DNA of 64,000 nucleotides from the NCBI RefSeq assembly GCF_000818395.1, contig NZ_JWJG01000028.1:3809561-3873560 (forward strand). Reading direction: 5' to 3'. The notes beneath the pieces are model-generated. The model saw only the letters and a program-made list of their open reading frames with translations. It did no database searches and had not been told where the DNA came from. The position numbers and the translations under genes are program-made. Shown here piece by piece: positions 52,060-61,704 of this stretch; positions within the stretch are counted from its first letter, which is position 1, and each line of letters opens with the position of its first letter. The DNA is from Noviherbaspirillum autotrophicum (GTDB taxonomy: Bacteria > Pseudomonadota > Gammaproteobacteria > Burkholderiales > Burkholderiaceae_D).

Positions 52060-52289
52060 CCACGTGCTTGATTCTAATGGTCGGGGCCGCGGAATTAAAA
52101 CTCGGGACCGCTTGCACCCGGCTCCGTTAAACCGAATTCCGACATTATCCATCAAAAACTGGAGAGCGATTTTTTAAACGGCGCGCAGCTGCAGCCGTGC
52201 GATATCTCTTAAACAAGGGAAAGCATTTGACAGCCGCTATCGGGGGCAATCCTCGATGGGGGCGAGCGCCAGAGAGCCCATCGAGTGCG

Positions 52290-55268
52290 TTATCCCGTGT
52301 TTCCACTCATCACCGCAGGCGTTGCCTCAACCTCACCGCGTAGCGCCTGGTTCGCACGCAACAGGTCTTCGATCTGCGCTTCGGGGACCGGCCGGCTGAA
52401 GTAATAGCCCTGGATCTCGTCGCAATGATGCTTGCGAAGAAAGGCCAGCTGTTCCTCGGTCTCGACGCCTTCCGCGATGACGCGCAGGTTCATGCTGTGC
52501 GCAAGCAGGATCACCGCTCTGGCGATGGGCGCATCATCGTTCGCATCCGCAATGTCGCCGATGAAAGAGCGGTCGATCTTCAGGGTGTGGATCGGGAAGC
52601 GATGCAAGTAGCTCAGGCTCGAATAGCCGGTGCCGAAATCGTCGATCGACAGGCGCACGCCCATCTCATCCAACCGGGCAAGCGTCTCGGCGCCCGCCTC
52701 CGCATTCTTCATGATGACGCTTTCGGTAATCTCCAGTTCGAGTGCGTCCGCACTGCAGCCGGTCTCCTGCAGGATATGCGATACCAGCTTGACGATGTCC
52801 TGCCGCCCGAACTGGCGCGCGGACAAGTTGACAGCCGTGCGGATTGCCGGCAGGCCGGCACGTTGCCACTCCCGGCTCTGCTTGCACGCGGTCCGCAATA
52901 CCCACTCCCCGATCGGCACGATCAGGCCAGTCTCTTCCGCCACAGGGATGAAATAATTGGGCGGGATCATAGGGCCGTCCTGCGGCTGCCAACGCACCAG
53001 CGCTTCCACGCCGACGATCCTTCCGCTCGCAATATCCACTTGCGGCTGGTAATGCAGCACGAATTCCTCCTGATCGAGGGCTCGGCGCAGCCGTGCGTCC
53101 AGTTGCAGGCGTTCCAGCACGCGAGCATTCATCTCATGCGCGTAGAACTGGAAATGATTGCCGCCTCGCTCTTTCGCCTGGTACATCGCCATGTCGGCGC
53201 TACGCAGCAGGCCGGGGCCGTCGTTGCCGTCCTTCGGATAGAGGCTGATGCCGATGCTGCCGCTCGGATAGAGTTCCTGTCCCTTGACAACGAGTGGCTC
53301 CGCCAGCGACAAGAGCGCTTGCTGCGCCAGTTGCGCCACGTCTTCTTCGTGCCCGATGTCGGAGAGGATGACCACAAACTCATCGCCGCCGAGGCGAGCC
53401 ACCGTATCGCCATTGCGCGTGTTGCGGCTCAGGCGGCGGCCAATCTGGACGATTACCTGGTCGCCGACATCATGGCCAAGGCTGTCGTTGACGTTCTTGA
53501 AGCGGTCGAGGTCGATCAGCATCACCGCCACATACCGTTGCGCCCGGTGCGCATAGACGATTGCCTGCGACAGGCGGTCCTGCAGCAAGGCCCGGTTTGG
53601 CAGATCGGTGAGCGCATCATGGTATGCCGAATAGCGCAGCTCCAGTTCCATCCGCTTGCGCAGCGAAATGTCTTCGATCGCGGCGATGAAATAGGATGGC
53701 ACGCCGGGCTCATCGAACACGAGCGACACCGAGACGCTAACCCATACATGGCTGCCGCTCTTGCGTCTGTACCGCTTCTGGATCGAGTAATTCTGGAGCT
53801 CCCCTGCCACGCTGCGCTGGATCAATTCCCGCGTCGATTCCACGTCATCGTAATGGGTGACTTCGAATACGGTCATGCCCAGCAGCTCTTCTTCCGAATA
53901 GCCAGTGATCTGCTGCAACTTCTGGTTGGCACGCAGCCAGCGGCCATCCACCGTCGCATGAGCAAGACCCACTGCGGCCTGGTTGAACGTGGCGATGAAT
54001 CGCTCTTCGCTGGCGCGCAGGGCGGCCTGTGCCTGCAGACGCTCGGTGAGGTCCTTGATCAGCGCCATCATAACTAGACGCCCCCCTGAGCGCAACGCCC
54101 GCATCAGCATTTCGACCTGCACTTGCGTGCCGTCCTTGCGCCTGAGCACGGATCTGGTCACTGCCTGCTGTGTCGCACTATATGCAATGGCGTCGTAATA
54201 GGCTGCCAGCTGCTCCGGGCTGAGACCGACGCGGGTCAGGTATGGCGAAAGCTGCAGCATCTCCTCCCGGCTGTAACCCAGCATCGTGCAGGCGGTTTCG
54301 TTCACGTCGACGATGCGCAAGGTGGCACGGTCGACCACGTAAATGGCATCGGTGGAGTGCTCCATGCCAAGCCGGAAACGCTTCCATTCCTCTTCCGCGC
54401 AAACGCGCTGCGTGACATCCTGCGCCACCAACAGCCAGACCGTCTCGCCCTCCAGCAAGGTCTCGGAGATATGGAATTCGATATGCCGAGATCCCGTCGC
54501 CGGGGACATCATCAGCACCAGCTGATGGCCGGCGGACCGCGTCGAGATGCCATGGAGCAGCTGGTTGTTGTGGATGAGCTCATGCAGCGGCTGGCCCAGC
54601 GCGCCTGTTCCATCCTTGATGTCGCACAGCTCGCACATCGCCCGGTTGATTGACCGCACGCGACGCGCTGCATCGACCACCATCACGCCAGCCGGCATGG
54701 CGGCAATCATCTGTTCGGCAAAATTCTTGTGCTGCAGGATCGTCTGGCGGTCAATTTCGAAATAGGTTTCGAGTGCCAGTCCGATGTCCAGGAAAACGAT
54801 CTTCAGCAATGCATCAAAGGTAGGCAGGAATTTTTCCGCGTCACCGTCCAGCAAGGACCAGAGCGTAGGCATCATGGCCGACAGGTATTTCCGGTAGGCG
54901 CCGATATACCACTTCGCATCGAGCCCGATATGCCGGTGCACCACACCCACGCGCACACGGTCCTGCAGGTACGCCTGCTCGTAGTTGCCCCCGGTAAGCT
55001 GGCTGAAATAGCGATCATGCGCCTGGCGCAGCCGTTCCACGGCATGCCGGTCCGTCAGCAGCGTGGTCAGGGGAGGGAACGCCATCAGGTAAGTGAAAAA
55101 CTTCTCCGCCACGGCATGTCGCATCTGCGACAACGGAATGTCGATGGCGCGTAACAGCTCGACATCGCTCTGGCCGAATTCCAAGAATGCCTTGCGCTGG
55201 ATAAGTTCATCCTGCGTCAGCCCGATTCTGTCGGCGATAGTTTGCACGTCTTCGTCAATTTTTTTCAT
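52290..55268 (-). CDS. Protoglobin-PAS-GGDEF-EAL signalling protein
   Basis: A 992-residue soluble protein predicted to make and break c-di-GMP in response to a gas ligand. Domains in order: globin-coupled-sensor protoglobin (about 5-185) with proximal His111 in VVHRHIGLDAKWYIGAY; three PAS domains (about 195-295, 300-415, 420-540); GGDEF (about 545-705, intact GGDEF at 627-631); EAL (about 725-970, EAL at 755-757 and DDFGTGYSSLSYL). Both catalytic motifs look intact, so net activity is open. Haem binding to O2, CO or NO is family knowledge. It starts 22 bases after a chemoreceptor remnant and has only a weak ribosome site. Confidence 0.93.
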   Translation of the reverse strand: MKKIDEDVQTIADRIGLTQDELIQRKAFLEFGQSDVELLRAIDIPLSQMRHAVAEKFFTYLMAFPPLTTLLTDRHAVERLRQAHDRYFSQLTGGNYEQAYLQDRVRVGVVHRHIGLDAKWYIGAYRKYLSAMMPTLWSLLDGDAEKFLPTFDALLKIVFLDIGLALETYFEIDRQTILQHKNFAEQMIAAMPAGVMVVDAARRVRSINRAMCELCDIKDGTGALGQPLHELIHNNQLLHGISTRSAGHQLVLMMSPATGSRHIEFHISETLLEGETVWLLVAQDVTQRVCAEEEWKRFRLGMEHSTDAIYVVDRATLRIVDVNETACTMLGYSREEMLQLSPYLTRVGLSPEQLAAYYDAIAYSATQQAVTRSVLRRKDGTQVQVEMLMRALRSGGRLVMMALIKDLTERLQAQAALRASEERFIATFNQAAVGLAHATVDGRWLRANQKLQQITGYSEEELLGMTVFEVTHYDDVESTRELIQRSVAGELQNYSIQKRYRRKSGSHVWVSVSVSLVFDEPGVPSYFIAAIEDISLRKRMELELRYSAYHDALTDLPNRALLQDRLSQAIVYAHRAQRYVAVMLIDLDRFKNVNDSLGHDVGDQVIVQIGRRLSRNTRNGDTVARLGGDEFVVILSDIGHEEDVAQLAQQALLSLAEPLVVKGQELYPSGSIGISLYPKDGNDGPGLLRSADMAMYQAKERGGNHFQFYAHEMNARVLERLQLDARLRRALDQEEFVLHYQPQVDIASGRIVGVEALVRWQPQDGPMIPPNYFIPVAEETGLIVPIGEWVLRTACKQSREWQRAGLPAIRTAVNLSARQFGRQDIVKLVSHILQETGCSADALELEITESVIMKNAEAGAETLARLDEMGVRLSIDDFGTGYSSLSYLHRFPIHTLKIDRSFIGDIADANDDAPIARAVILLAHSMNLRVIAEGVETEEQLAFLRKHHCDEIQGYYFSRPVPEAQIEDLLRANQALRGEVEATPAVMSGNTG

Positions 55269-55290
55269 GCGTTAGAACTGCTCTCATTCG

Positions 55291-55434
55291 TCATCGATGC
55301 CTGTCCGCACGGGAAGCGGCTTGGGCCTGCCTCGCCCCCAAATCCGCCGCAGCTTCTTCCGCCAGGGTCACGTTCTGCTGCATCGCTTGGGCCAATTGCG
55401 TAATGGGCTGATTGATCTGGTCGATGTCGGAAGT
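55291..55434 (-). pseudogene. C-terminal remnant of a methyl-accepting chemotaxis protein
   Basis: About 47 codons reading DIDQINQPITQLAQAMQQN then VTLAEEAAADLGARQAQAAS, with a stop, match the last helix of chemoreceptor signalling domains (compare [19 protein letters not shown] in the intact receptor at 61705-63378). No receptor sequence precedes it: 55435-55574 is AT-richer and unlike its neighbours, and then comes the cheB stop. This looks like a deleted receptor gene of which only the 3' end is left. The rest of the 306-base gap 55269-55574 shows nothing else. Confidence 0.7.
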
Positions 55435-55574
55435 TTTCAGGCTACTGGACGATGATAGCCAAATGCATAAAACTTGCCAGATGGAAACTATCATGATTAT
55501 GTAGCTGCTTTTTGTACAAAATCCTGTAGGCGATCCCCGACAGAGCGATTTCGTATGCCCCCTGCCTCGGCGAA

Positions 55575-56651
55575 TCAGAATGCCGCAAGCTCCTGCATGA
55601 TTTCCCTGCCAATGCCTCCGAGCGGGACGGTCTTGGCAACGGCGCCGCGCTTGATCGCTTCCTTCGGCATGCCGAACACGACGCAGCTCGCCTCGTCCTG
55701 CGCCACCGTGCGCGCGCCGGCATGGCGCATCTCCAGCAGGCCGGCGGCACCGTCGTCGCCCATCCCGGTCATGATCACGCCCAGCGCGTTGGCGCCGGCA
55801 CACTTCGCGACAGAGCGGAACAGGACATCCACGGATGGCCTGTGACGATTGACCAGCGGCCCGTCCACTACCTCGACGAAATACTGTGAGCCGTGACGGC
55901 GCAGCAGCATGTGTCTGCCGCCCGGCGCAATCAATGCCCGTCCCTGGATGACGCGGTCGTTGTTCTGCGCTTCCCTGACCTCGATCTGGCAGATGCTGTC
56001 GAGGCGCGCGGCGAACGCCGCGGTGAATTTTTCGGGCATGTGCTGCACCACCACGATGCCGGGCGACACCCGCGGCAATCCCGCCAACACGGCCTCCAGT
56101 GCTTGTGTCCCGCCGGTCGAGGTGCCGATTGCCACGACGCGTTCCGTCGTCCGCGTCATCGCGTTTCCGGCAGGCGGAGGCAGGATCGCGCTAGCCGAGT
56201 GCTTTTCAACGACAGCGGGTGGCGCGTTGTTCGACACGATCCGCCTGACGTTCGCGCGGGCGGCGGCACGTATCGCGCTCAATAGATCGTCGGAGGCATC
56301 CTTGAGATACTGTTTCAGCCCGAGCTTCGGTTTGGTAATGACCGCCACGGCACCGGCAGCCATCGCTTCTATCGTGGTCTGCGCCCCCTTCTCGGTCAGC
56401 GTCGAACAGATCACGACCGGCGTCGGGTGCTCGCCCATGATCTTTCTCAGGAAGGTGAGGCCATCCATGCGCGGCATCTCGATATCGAGTACGACGACAT
56501 CCGGCCACTCGCTCTTCATGCGTGCCATGGCGAGCAACGGATCGGCGGCCGTGCCGAGCACGGCGATGTCCGGCTCGCTTTCCAGCAGTCCGGCCATCAC
56601 CTGCCGCACTACGGCGGAATCGTCAACCACCATCACCATGATGCGCTTCAT
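55575..56651 (-). CDS. cheB: Chemotaxis methylesterase CheB
   Basis: Removes methyl groups from (and deamidates) chemoreceptors when phosphorylated. The 358-residue product has a receiver domain (phospho-acceptor Asp56, acidic pair Asp10/Asp11, and ITKPKLG with the conserved Lys) and a methylesterase domain with catalytic Ser in [11 protein letters not shown], His in VVQHMPEKF and Asp in [12 protein letters not shown] start at 56651 after GGGGGA; a longer frame would add nine residues. It lies 41 bases after the CheY-like gene. Confidence 0.96.
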   Translation of the reverse strand: MKRIMVMVVDDSAVVRQVMAGLLESEPDIAVLGTAADPLLAMARMKSEWPDVVVLDIEMPRMDGLTFLRKIMGEHPTPVVICSTLTEKGAQTTIEAMAAGAVAVITKPKLGLKQYLKDASDDLLSAIRAAARANVRRIVSNNAPPAVVEKHSASAILPPPAGNAMTRTTERVVAIGTSTGGTQALEAVLAGLPRVSPGIVVVQHMPEKFTAAFAARLDSICQIEVREAQNNDRVIQGRALIAPGGRHMLLRRHGSQYFVEVVDGPLVNRHRPSVDVLFRSVAKCAGANALGVIMTGMGDDGAAGLLEMRHAGARTVAQDEASCVVFGMPKEAIKRGAVAKTVPLGGIGREIMQELAAF

Positions 56652-56692
56652 TTCCCCCGCTCCCGGGCGGCACACCATTGACCGGCCATCAT

Positions 56693-57100
56693 CTACGCAC
56701 TCTTTCGCTTGTCGAGCGCTGCGATAATCTTGCCGTACAGGTCTTTCGCCGAAAAAGGCTTGACCACATAGGCGTCGACGCCGAACTCCATGAAGGCGCG
56801 GATGATGTCCTCGTTGCCTGCATTACCCGAAATCATGATGAATGGAACACGCCTGAAATTCGCGCGGGACCGCATCCACTTGACCAGGCTGTTGCCGTCT
56901 CCACCCGCCATCTTCCAGTCGCATACCACGGCATCGAAGTGCTGTTCATTCAATCTTGCGATGGCGCCTTCCAGGTCGGATGCCTGTTCAATATGGGCGA
57001 AAGGATTGATCCGTTCGATGCCTGAACTCATCAGGAAACGGTGGACCTGGACATCGTCCACCACGAGAATGCGCAGGTCCTTGGAATAATCAATGTTCAT
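56693..57100 (-). CDS. CheY-like single-domain response regulator
   Basis: A 135-residue receiver with the acidic pair Asp15/Asp16, phospho-acceptor Asp61 in [12 protein letters not shown], Ser in MISGNAG and Lys in [10 protein letters not shown]. All active-site residues are present, and there is no output domain. It starts out of frame within the last codons of the hybrid kinase (11-base overlap), so it is coupled to it; ATGs at 57106 and 57112 are also possible. It may receive phosphate from the hybrid kinase or from CheA, and may be the CheY that acts on the motor. Confidence 0.85.
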   Translation of the reverse strand: MNIDYSKDLRILVVDDVQVHRFLMSSGIERINPFAHIEQASDLEGAIARLNEQHFDAVVCDWKMAGGDGNSLVKWMRSRANFRRVPFIMISGNAGNEDIIRAFMEFGVDAYVVKPFSAKDLYGKIIAALDKRKSA

Positions 57101-59744
57101 TGGCATGCTCATGCATGAGTTGGAAGGAAAAAATGCCTGCGACAACATCCCGCAAGACGGTTGACAGGCGGGCGGCTTCCTCTTCGATGCGCTTGTACGC
57201 TGCGGTGAAATCATGCGGAGGCGCGCCTTTCGCCTGTGTTTCCAGTGCCACGCAGGCATCGTGCGCCGCATAGGCCGCGATGCTGCCGAGGCTGCTCTTG
57301 AGGCGGTGCGCCCTGTCCTTCATGCCGCCTGCGTCCTGGTCGGACGCAAGCTGCCGTATTGCAGGCAAGTCGGTATCGATCTGCTCGAGCACCAGCCTTG
57401 CCAGCATCCGCAAGTGGGCGGCATCGCCGTCGACAGTGGCCAATGCTTCATCCAGGTCGAACACCGTCAGCTTGCGTTGCGCATGCGAGATTGCTCGGGC
57501 CGCCGCCGGCGTTCCAGGCACGGTGGGGCTCGCCGTGCCACGCATTACCGTATCGATCTTGTCGAGCAGCGCGCGCCCCCGGATCGGCTTTGCCAGGTAA
57601 TCATTCATGCCCGCCGCGATGACGATGTCGCGATAGCCTGCCATCGCATGCGCCGTCAACGCGATCATCGGCGTGTCTATCCCCAGGGCGCGTATGCGCC
57701 TGGCGGCCTCCAGCCCGTCCATGACCGGCATCTGCACATCCATCAGGATCAGGTCGAAGCGCGCCGACTCTAGCAAGTCAACGGCGTCCTTACCGTTTGT
57801 CACCGCGGCGACACGGTGCCCCGCCTTCTGCAGGACCGTGAGCGCGAACTTGCGGTTCACCTCATTGTCTTCCACGAGAAGGATGTCTACGGCTGCAGTC
57901 GCACGAGCCGGCCCCGCCAGCGACGCGGGGACGTCCTGCCGCCCCACTTCTGCGGCAAGGCCGAGCCACACTTCGAAGGAGAACCTGCTTCCCTCGCCCG
58001 GCGTGCTTTGCACTTCGATTGTTCCATCCATCAAGCCGACCAGCATGCGGCTAATCGCCAGGCCTAGCCCAGTGCCTCCAAACTGCCGGCTGGTAGATGC
58101 GTCGGATTGCGTGAACGGCTCGAAGATCAGCTTGAGCTGGCCTTCGCTGATGCCGATGCCGGTATCCCTCACGGCAAACGCCGTCAGGATCCGGCCTCCT
58201 TCCCGTGCACGCTGCACCACCTCCAGCGTCACGCCGCCACGCTCAGTGAACTTGAGCGCATTCCCCGCAAGATTGACAAGGACCTGGCATAGCCGTAGCG
58301 GATCGCCCAGGAGCGATTCAGGCATGCATGGGTCGATGTATACGTCCAGCCACAAACCTTTCTGCTGCGCGCCCACAACAAGAGGTGCGATCATCGTGTG
58401 CAGGTTTTTCCGGAGATCGAAGGCGACCGATTCGAGCGTAAGCTTGCGGGCTTCGATCTTCGAGAAATCGAGAATGTTGTTGATGATCCCCAGCAGCCCT
58501 TCGGCCGACGAATGCGCGTAGGAGAGGTACTGGCGCTGCTCCGTGGTCAGGGCCGTGTCGAGCGCCAGCTCCATCATGCCCATGATGCCATTCATCGGCG
58601 TTCGGATTTCGTGGCTCATGTTGGCGAGGAATTCGGATTTCGCCCGCGTCGCCTTCGTCGCCCTGTCGCGTGCCTCGATCAGGTCACGTTCGACGCGCTT
58701 GCGTTCGGTGATGTCGGCAGTGGTCAGGATGACGCTGGCAAGGCTTTGCTCATGGCCGGGCGTCACGAAGCGCTTGATCATGATCTGACGCATCGTGCCA
58801 TCCAGCCGGACCAGTTCGCTTTCGCGCTCGAACACCAGGTGCCCGTTGAACACTGTCACCAGCTGATCCGCAAAGCCGCGCATCGCCGCCTCGCTCAGGT
58901 AGTGCTCGAGCGTGCGCGGCAGTTGCTCCATGCTACTAGCCCCAATCAGGGCGAGTGCCGCATCATTGGCACTGACGATGCGTGCCAGCGCAGCAAGGCG
59001 TCTGATCTCGTCCGGCCTTTCTTCCAGCCAGTTCCGCAAGTGTTCGACGCCGTTCGTCCGCAACGCGAGCAGCGCCTGCTTGATCCCCGACCAGTCCATT
59101 TCCCAGATCGGTACCGGCGCATGGCGATACAGGCTGCCGAAGCGCTCTTCACTCTCCTTCAGTGCCTGTTCGGTGCGCCGCCGCTGCTCGATCTCGTTCT
59201 GCAAGCGTCGATTCAAGGCCATCACCTCAAAGGTGCGCGCACCGACGCTGTCGTAAAAATCACCCAGCATGTCAATAACCACGTCCTGCAAAGGTTCATT
59301 GGCTGGTTCCGGCTGCCCGGCCGCGCCGCCCGAGCGCAAGGCGATGATCTGCCTGATCAGCCGTGCGTCCACCCCGGCGATATGCCACTTCACCAGGAAG
59401 CCAAGCAAGTGATCCACCACGTCGATGAGATGGGTCGCCACAAAGGCGTCCGCCTTGTTAATGAGTTCCGTGAAGCTTCGATAAGCCTTGGCGTGCGCTT
59501 CCCGGTACGCGCTGTTGACTGGCCACGCCTGGATCAGCGCCGACTCCGACTCGAAGTGATACAAGGTATAGCGCCGCAAGTCGTCAAAGGCATTCCTCAG
59601 CTCGTGGTCTTGCGCGCCACTCCCGCGCAGCGCGCTCAGTGCATTGATCTTGTCGATCAAAACCCGGTGCTGCGCATCGATCTCTTCCAGGCCGGTAGCG
59701 AATTGCTCGCTCCACGCCAGTGCTGCCGTGCCGTTTGTTTTCAT
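57090..59744 (-). CDS. Hybrid histidine kinase with N-terminal hemerythrin domain
   Basis: An 884-residue soluble kinase. Order: bacteriohemerythrin domain (about 10-130), helical linker, PAS-like domain (about 200-345), HisKA with His378 in [13 protein letters not shown], HATPase (about 480-595), receiver with Asp669 in LILMDVQMP, and HPt with His813 in [10 protein letters not shown]. Hemerythrin iron ligands seen are His26, His63, Glu67, His84, His121 and Asp126; the position of the usual fifth histidine (H81 of Methylococcus hemerythrin) is Tyr88. The start overlaps the cheD stop by 4 bases. It probably senses oxygen or NO through a di-iron site and drives a phosphorelay into the chemotaxis output. 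Confidence 0.92.
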   Translation of the reverse strand: MKTNGTAALAWSEQFATGLEEIDAQHRVLIDKINALSALRGSGAQDHELRNAFDDLRRYTLYHFESESALIQAWPVNSAYREAHAKAYRSFTELINKADAFVATHLIDVVDHLLGFLVKWHIAGVDARLIRQIIALRSGGAAGQPEPANEPLQDVVIDMLGDFYDSVGARTFEVMALNRRLQNEIEQRRRTEQALKESEERFGSLYRHAPVPIWEMDWSGIKQALLALRTNGVEHLRNWLEERPDEIRRLAALARIVSANDAALALIGASSMEQLPRTLEHYLSEAAMRGFADQLVTVFNGHLVFERESELVRLDGTMRQIMIKRFVTPGHEQSLASVILTTADITERKRVERDLIEARDRATKATRAKSEFLANMSHEIRTPMNGIMGMMELALDTALTTEQRQYLSYAHSSAEGLLGIINNILDFSKIEARKLTLESVAFDLRKNLHTMIAPLVVGAQQKGLWLDVYIDPCMPESLLGDPLRLCQVLVNLAGNALKFTERGGVTLEVVQRAREGGRILTAFAVRDTGIGISEGQLKLIFEPFTQSDASTSRQFGGTGLGLAISRMLVGLMDGTIEVQSTPGEGSRFSFEVWLGLAAEVGRQDVPASLAGPARATAAVDILLVEDNEVNRKFALTVLQKAGHRVAAVTNGKDAVDLLESARFDLILMDVQMPVMDGLEAARRIRALGIDTPMIALTAHAMAGYRDIVIAAGMNDYLAKPIRGRALLDKIDTVMRGTASPTVPGTPAAARAISHAQRKLTVFDLDEALATVDGDAAHLRMLARLVLEQIDTDLPAIRQLASDQDAGGMKDRAHRLKSSLGSIAAYAAHDACVALETQAKGAPPHDFTAAYKRIEEEAARLSTVLRDVVAGIFSFQLMHEHANEH

Positions 59745-60256
59745 TTCCTGTCGTTCCGTGCTTCACTGCCGATCGGCCTGACCTGGCGTCCCCACACATG
59801 GCCGGTGCTGACGTCGAATACGATCTGCCGATGACCCACGCCAAACAGGCTTTCGGAAACCACCTTGATGTTGTGCCTGCGCAGCAGTGCGCGTGCCTCC
59901 TCGCCATTGCGATCGCCGATCCTGAGTACGTCTTTCTTGACTTGGCCGGGAAACATGTCGCCCCCGCCAAAGATCTTGGCATGGCACTGTTCCGCGGCCA
60001 CGCCGGCCCGCTTGAGTTCCCCCAGCATCAGCACCAGCGCATCCTCTCCGTAGCGTCCGTCCAGGGACGCGCCGCGCCTTCTACCACCGCTCGCCAGGAT
60101 GAAATGCGACATGGCGCCGACGCGCATCCCGGGGTGCCATAAGGTGATCGACACGCAGGAACCGAGCAGCGTCCGTACGCGGTACGTCGCGTCGCCAACG
60201 AAATATTCGCCAGGCTGCAGAAAGATGTCGAGCATGGGGGAAGCGCGCTTCAACAT
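59741..60256 (-). CDS. cheD: Chemoreceptor glutamine deamidase CheD
   Basis: Deamidates receptor glutamines and, in some bacteria, works with CheC. The 171-residue protein has the catalytic Cys in LLGSCVSITLWHP and His in GAMSHFIL, plus KIFGGGDMF. It follows cheR by 4 bases and overlaps the hybrid kinase start by 4. An ATG seven codons into the frame is an alternative start. No cheC is seen. Confidence 0.94.
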   Translation of the reverse strand: MLKRASPMLDIFLQPGEYFVGDATYRVRTLLGSCVSITLWHPGMRVGAMSHFILASGGRRRGASLDGRYGEDALVLMLGELKRAGVAAEQCHAKIFGGGDMFPGQVKKDVLRIGDRNGEEARALLRRHNIKVVSESLFGVGHRQIVFDVSTGHVWGRQVRPIGSEARNDRK

Positions 60257-60260
60257 GGCA

Positions 60261-61085
60261 TCAGCACTTTCGATACACCGACGGCATCACGCCTTTGACG
60301 GCATCGGTGACATCGCTCAGCGACTCCGAATGGCCAATGATGAAAAGGCCACCCTGCCTCAGCTGCGACAAGACCCTGGCCACGACCTGGCGCTTCGTTT
60401 CGTTGTTGAAATAGATCATCACGTTGCGCAGGAAGATGACGTCGAACGTGCCCAACTGCGGCAAAGCCGCATTGAGGTTGACCTGCGCGAACTGCACGCG
60501 GTTGCGCAGCGTGCGGTCAATCAGCAAGGTGCCCTTCTGGCCGTCGATGCCTTTCAGGCAATACCGCTTCAGGTAAGCCTGGGGGATCTGCGTCGCACGC
60601 TCCATGGGATAGTGCCCGGCGCGCGCTTTCTGCAGCACGCGGGTGCTGACATCCGAGCCAAATACCTCCCACGGCACGCCGTCCATACAATCAGCCAGCA
60701 CCATCGCGATGCTGTAGGCCTCTTCGCCGGTTGAACTGGCGGCGCTCCATACCCGCATGGAACGCATATGGTTCCGCGACGCGCGGGCAAACTCCCGCAG
60801 CAGATCGAAATGCTTTGACTCCCGGAAGAAATAGGTTTCATTGGTCGTCAGCAGATCGACCGCCACCTGGGCCTCGTCCGGGACGTCTCCGCGTTCGAGA
60901 AGGCGAAAATATTCACCGTAACTGTCGACGTGATAGTGTGCCAGCCGCTTGGCAAGCCGGCCGACGACCAGCGCCTTCTTGGCGGGCGACAGGTTGATTC
61001 CAGCCGCATCGTAGATGAAGCGCTGGAATTGCCTGAATTCCTGGTCGGTGATGTTATTCGTCTTCATTCCTTGCTTGTCATGCAT
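60261..61085 (-). CDS. cheR: Chemoreceptor methyltransferase CheR
   Basis: Methylates receptor glutamates with SAM. The 274-residue product has the N-terminal helical domain (EFRQFQRFIYDAAGINLSP), TTNETYFFRE, the SAM-site VWSAASSTGEEAYSIAMVL, and DVIFLRNVMIYF. No C-terminal pentapeptide-binding or TPR extension is present. The start at 61085 is the first ATG and is not supported by a strong ribosome site; another ATG lies six codons on. Confidence 0.96.
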   Translation of the reverse strand: MHDKQGMKTNNITDQEFRQFQRFIYDAAGINLSPAKKALVVGRLAKRLAHYHVDSYGEYFRLLERGDVPDEAQVAVDLLTTNETYFFRESKHFDLLREFARASRNHMRSMRVWSAASSTGEEAYSIAMVLADCMDGVPWEVFGSDVSTRVLQKARAGHYPMERATQIPQAYLKRYCLKGIDGQKGTLLIDRTLRNRVQFAQVNLNAALPQLGTFDVIFLRNVMIYFNNETKRQVVARVLSQLRQGGLFIIGHSESLSDVTDAVKGVMPSVYRKC

Positions 61086-61121
61086 CCGGGGAGCCAAGGG
61101 GAAGCTCCGCCATGCGCTGTC

Positions 61122-61691
61122 CTACGCGGCCACCCCTGCGCTATTGCTGCCAATCAGCAACTGAGCCATCGTATTCACGTTCGCCAGCGTGGCGATGTCG
61201 TCGAGCGACAGGATCTCCCCGAGATTCAGCAGGATCACGAATTTGCCGTTGACCTTGCCCATGCCCTCGATGAAGTCTGTCCGGATCTTCGCTCCGAAAG
61301 CCGGAGGCGGCTCGACGTCTGCTGCGGCAATATCGAGAACTGCATTGACCGCGTCGACCATCACCCCAACCACCTGCTGCTCTCCACTGTTAGCGATCTC
61401 AACGATCACGATGCAGGTACGCTTGGTGACCGTCGTCGCCGCCTTGCCGAAGCGGGCAGCCAAATCCAGCACCGGCACCACCGCACCGCGCAGATTGATC
61501 ACCCCGCGTATACATTCCGGCATCATCGGCACTTCAGTCAGTCCGCCGTATTCGATGATCTCTTTCACGGCAAGGATGCCGATGGCAAACATCTCGCCGC
61601 CCAGCATGAAGGTCAGATATTGCGTATGTTCCACAGCCTTGCTGGCGGCGGGCAAATTGCCTGCCGCCTTTGTTTCTACGAGTGCGCTCAT
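61122..61691 (-). CDS. cheW: Chemotaxis coupling protein CheW
   Basis: Links chemoreceptors to CheA. The 189-residue product is a single CheW domain with YLTFMLGGEMFAIGILAVKE, GVINLRGAVVPVLDLAARFG and VGVMVDAVNAVLDI. I chose the ATG at 61691 because GGAGGG lies 6-8 bases upstream. It begins 13 bases after the mcp stop and precedes cheR. Confidence 0.95.
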   Translation of the reverse strand: MSALVETKAAGNLPAASKAVEHTQYLTFMLGGEMFAIGILAVKEIIEYGGLTEVPMMPECIRGVINLRGAVVPVLDLAARFGKAATTVTKRTCIVIVEIANSGEQQVVGVMVDAVNAVLDIAAADVEPPPAFGAKIRTDFIEGMGKVNGKFVILLNLGEILSLDDIATLANVNTMAQLLIGSNSAGVAA

Positions 61692-61704
61692 CGCCATCCC
61701 TCCA

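Noticed and set aside
52425-54077. A 550-codon open frame opposite the GGDEF-EAL gene
   Set aside because: Antisense shadow; the minus-strand frame carries intact GGDEF and EAL domains.
55435-55803. Upstream half of a 170-codon frame that ends in the chemoreceptor relic
   Set aside because: The part before the relic is an out-of-frame reading of cheB and of the junction segment; only the last 47 codons resemble a receptor.
58398-59834. A 478-codon open frame opposite the hybrid kinase
   Set aside because: Antisense shadow with no domain; the kinase frame is fully supported.
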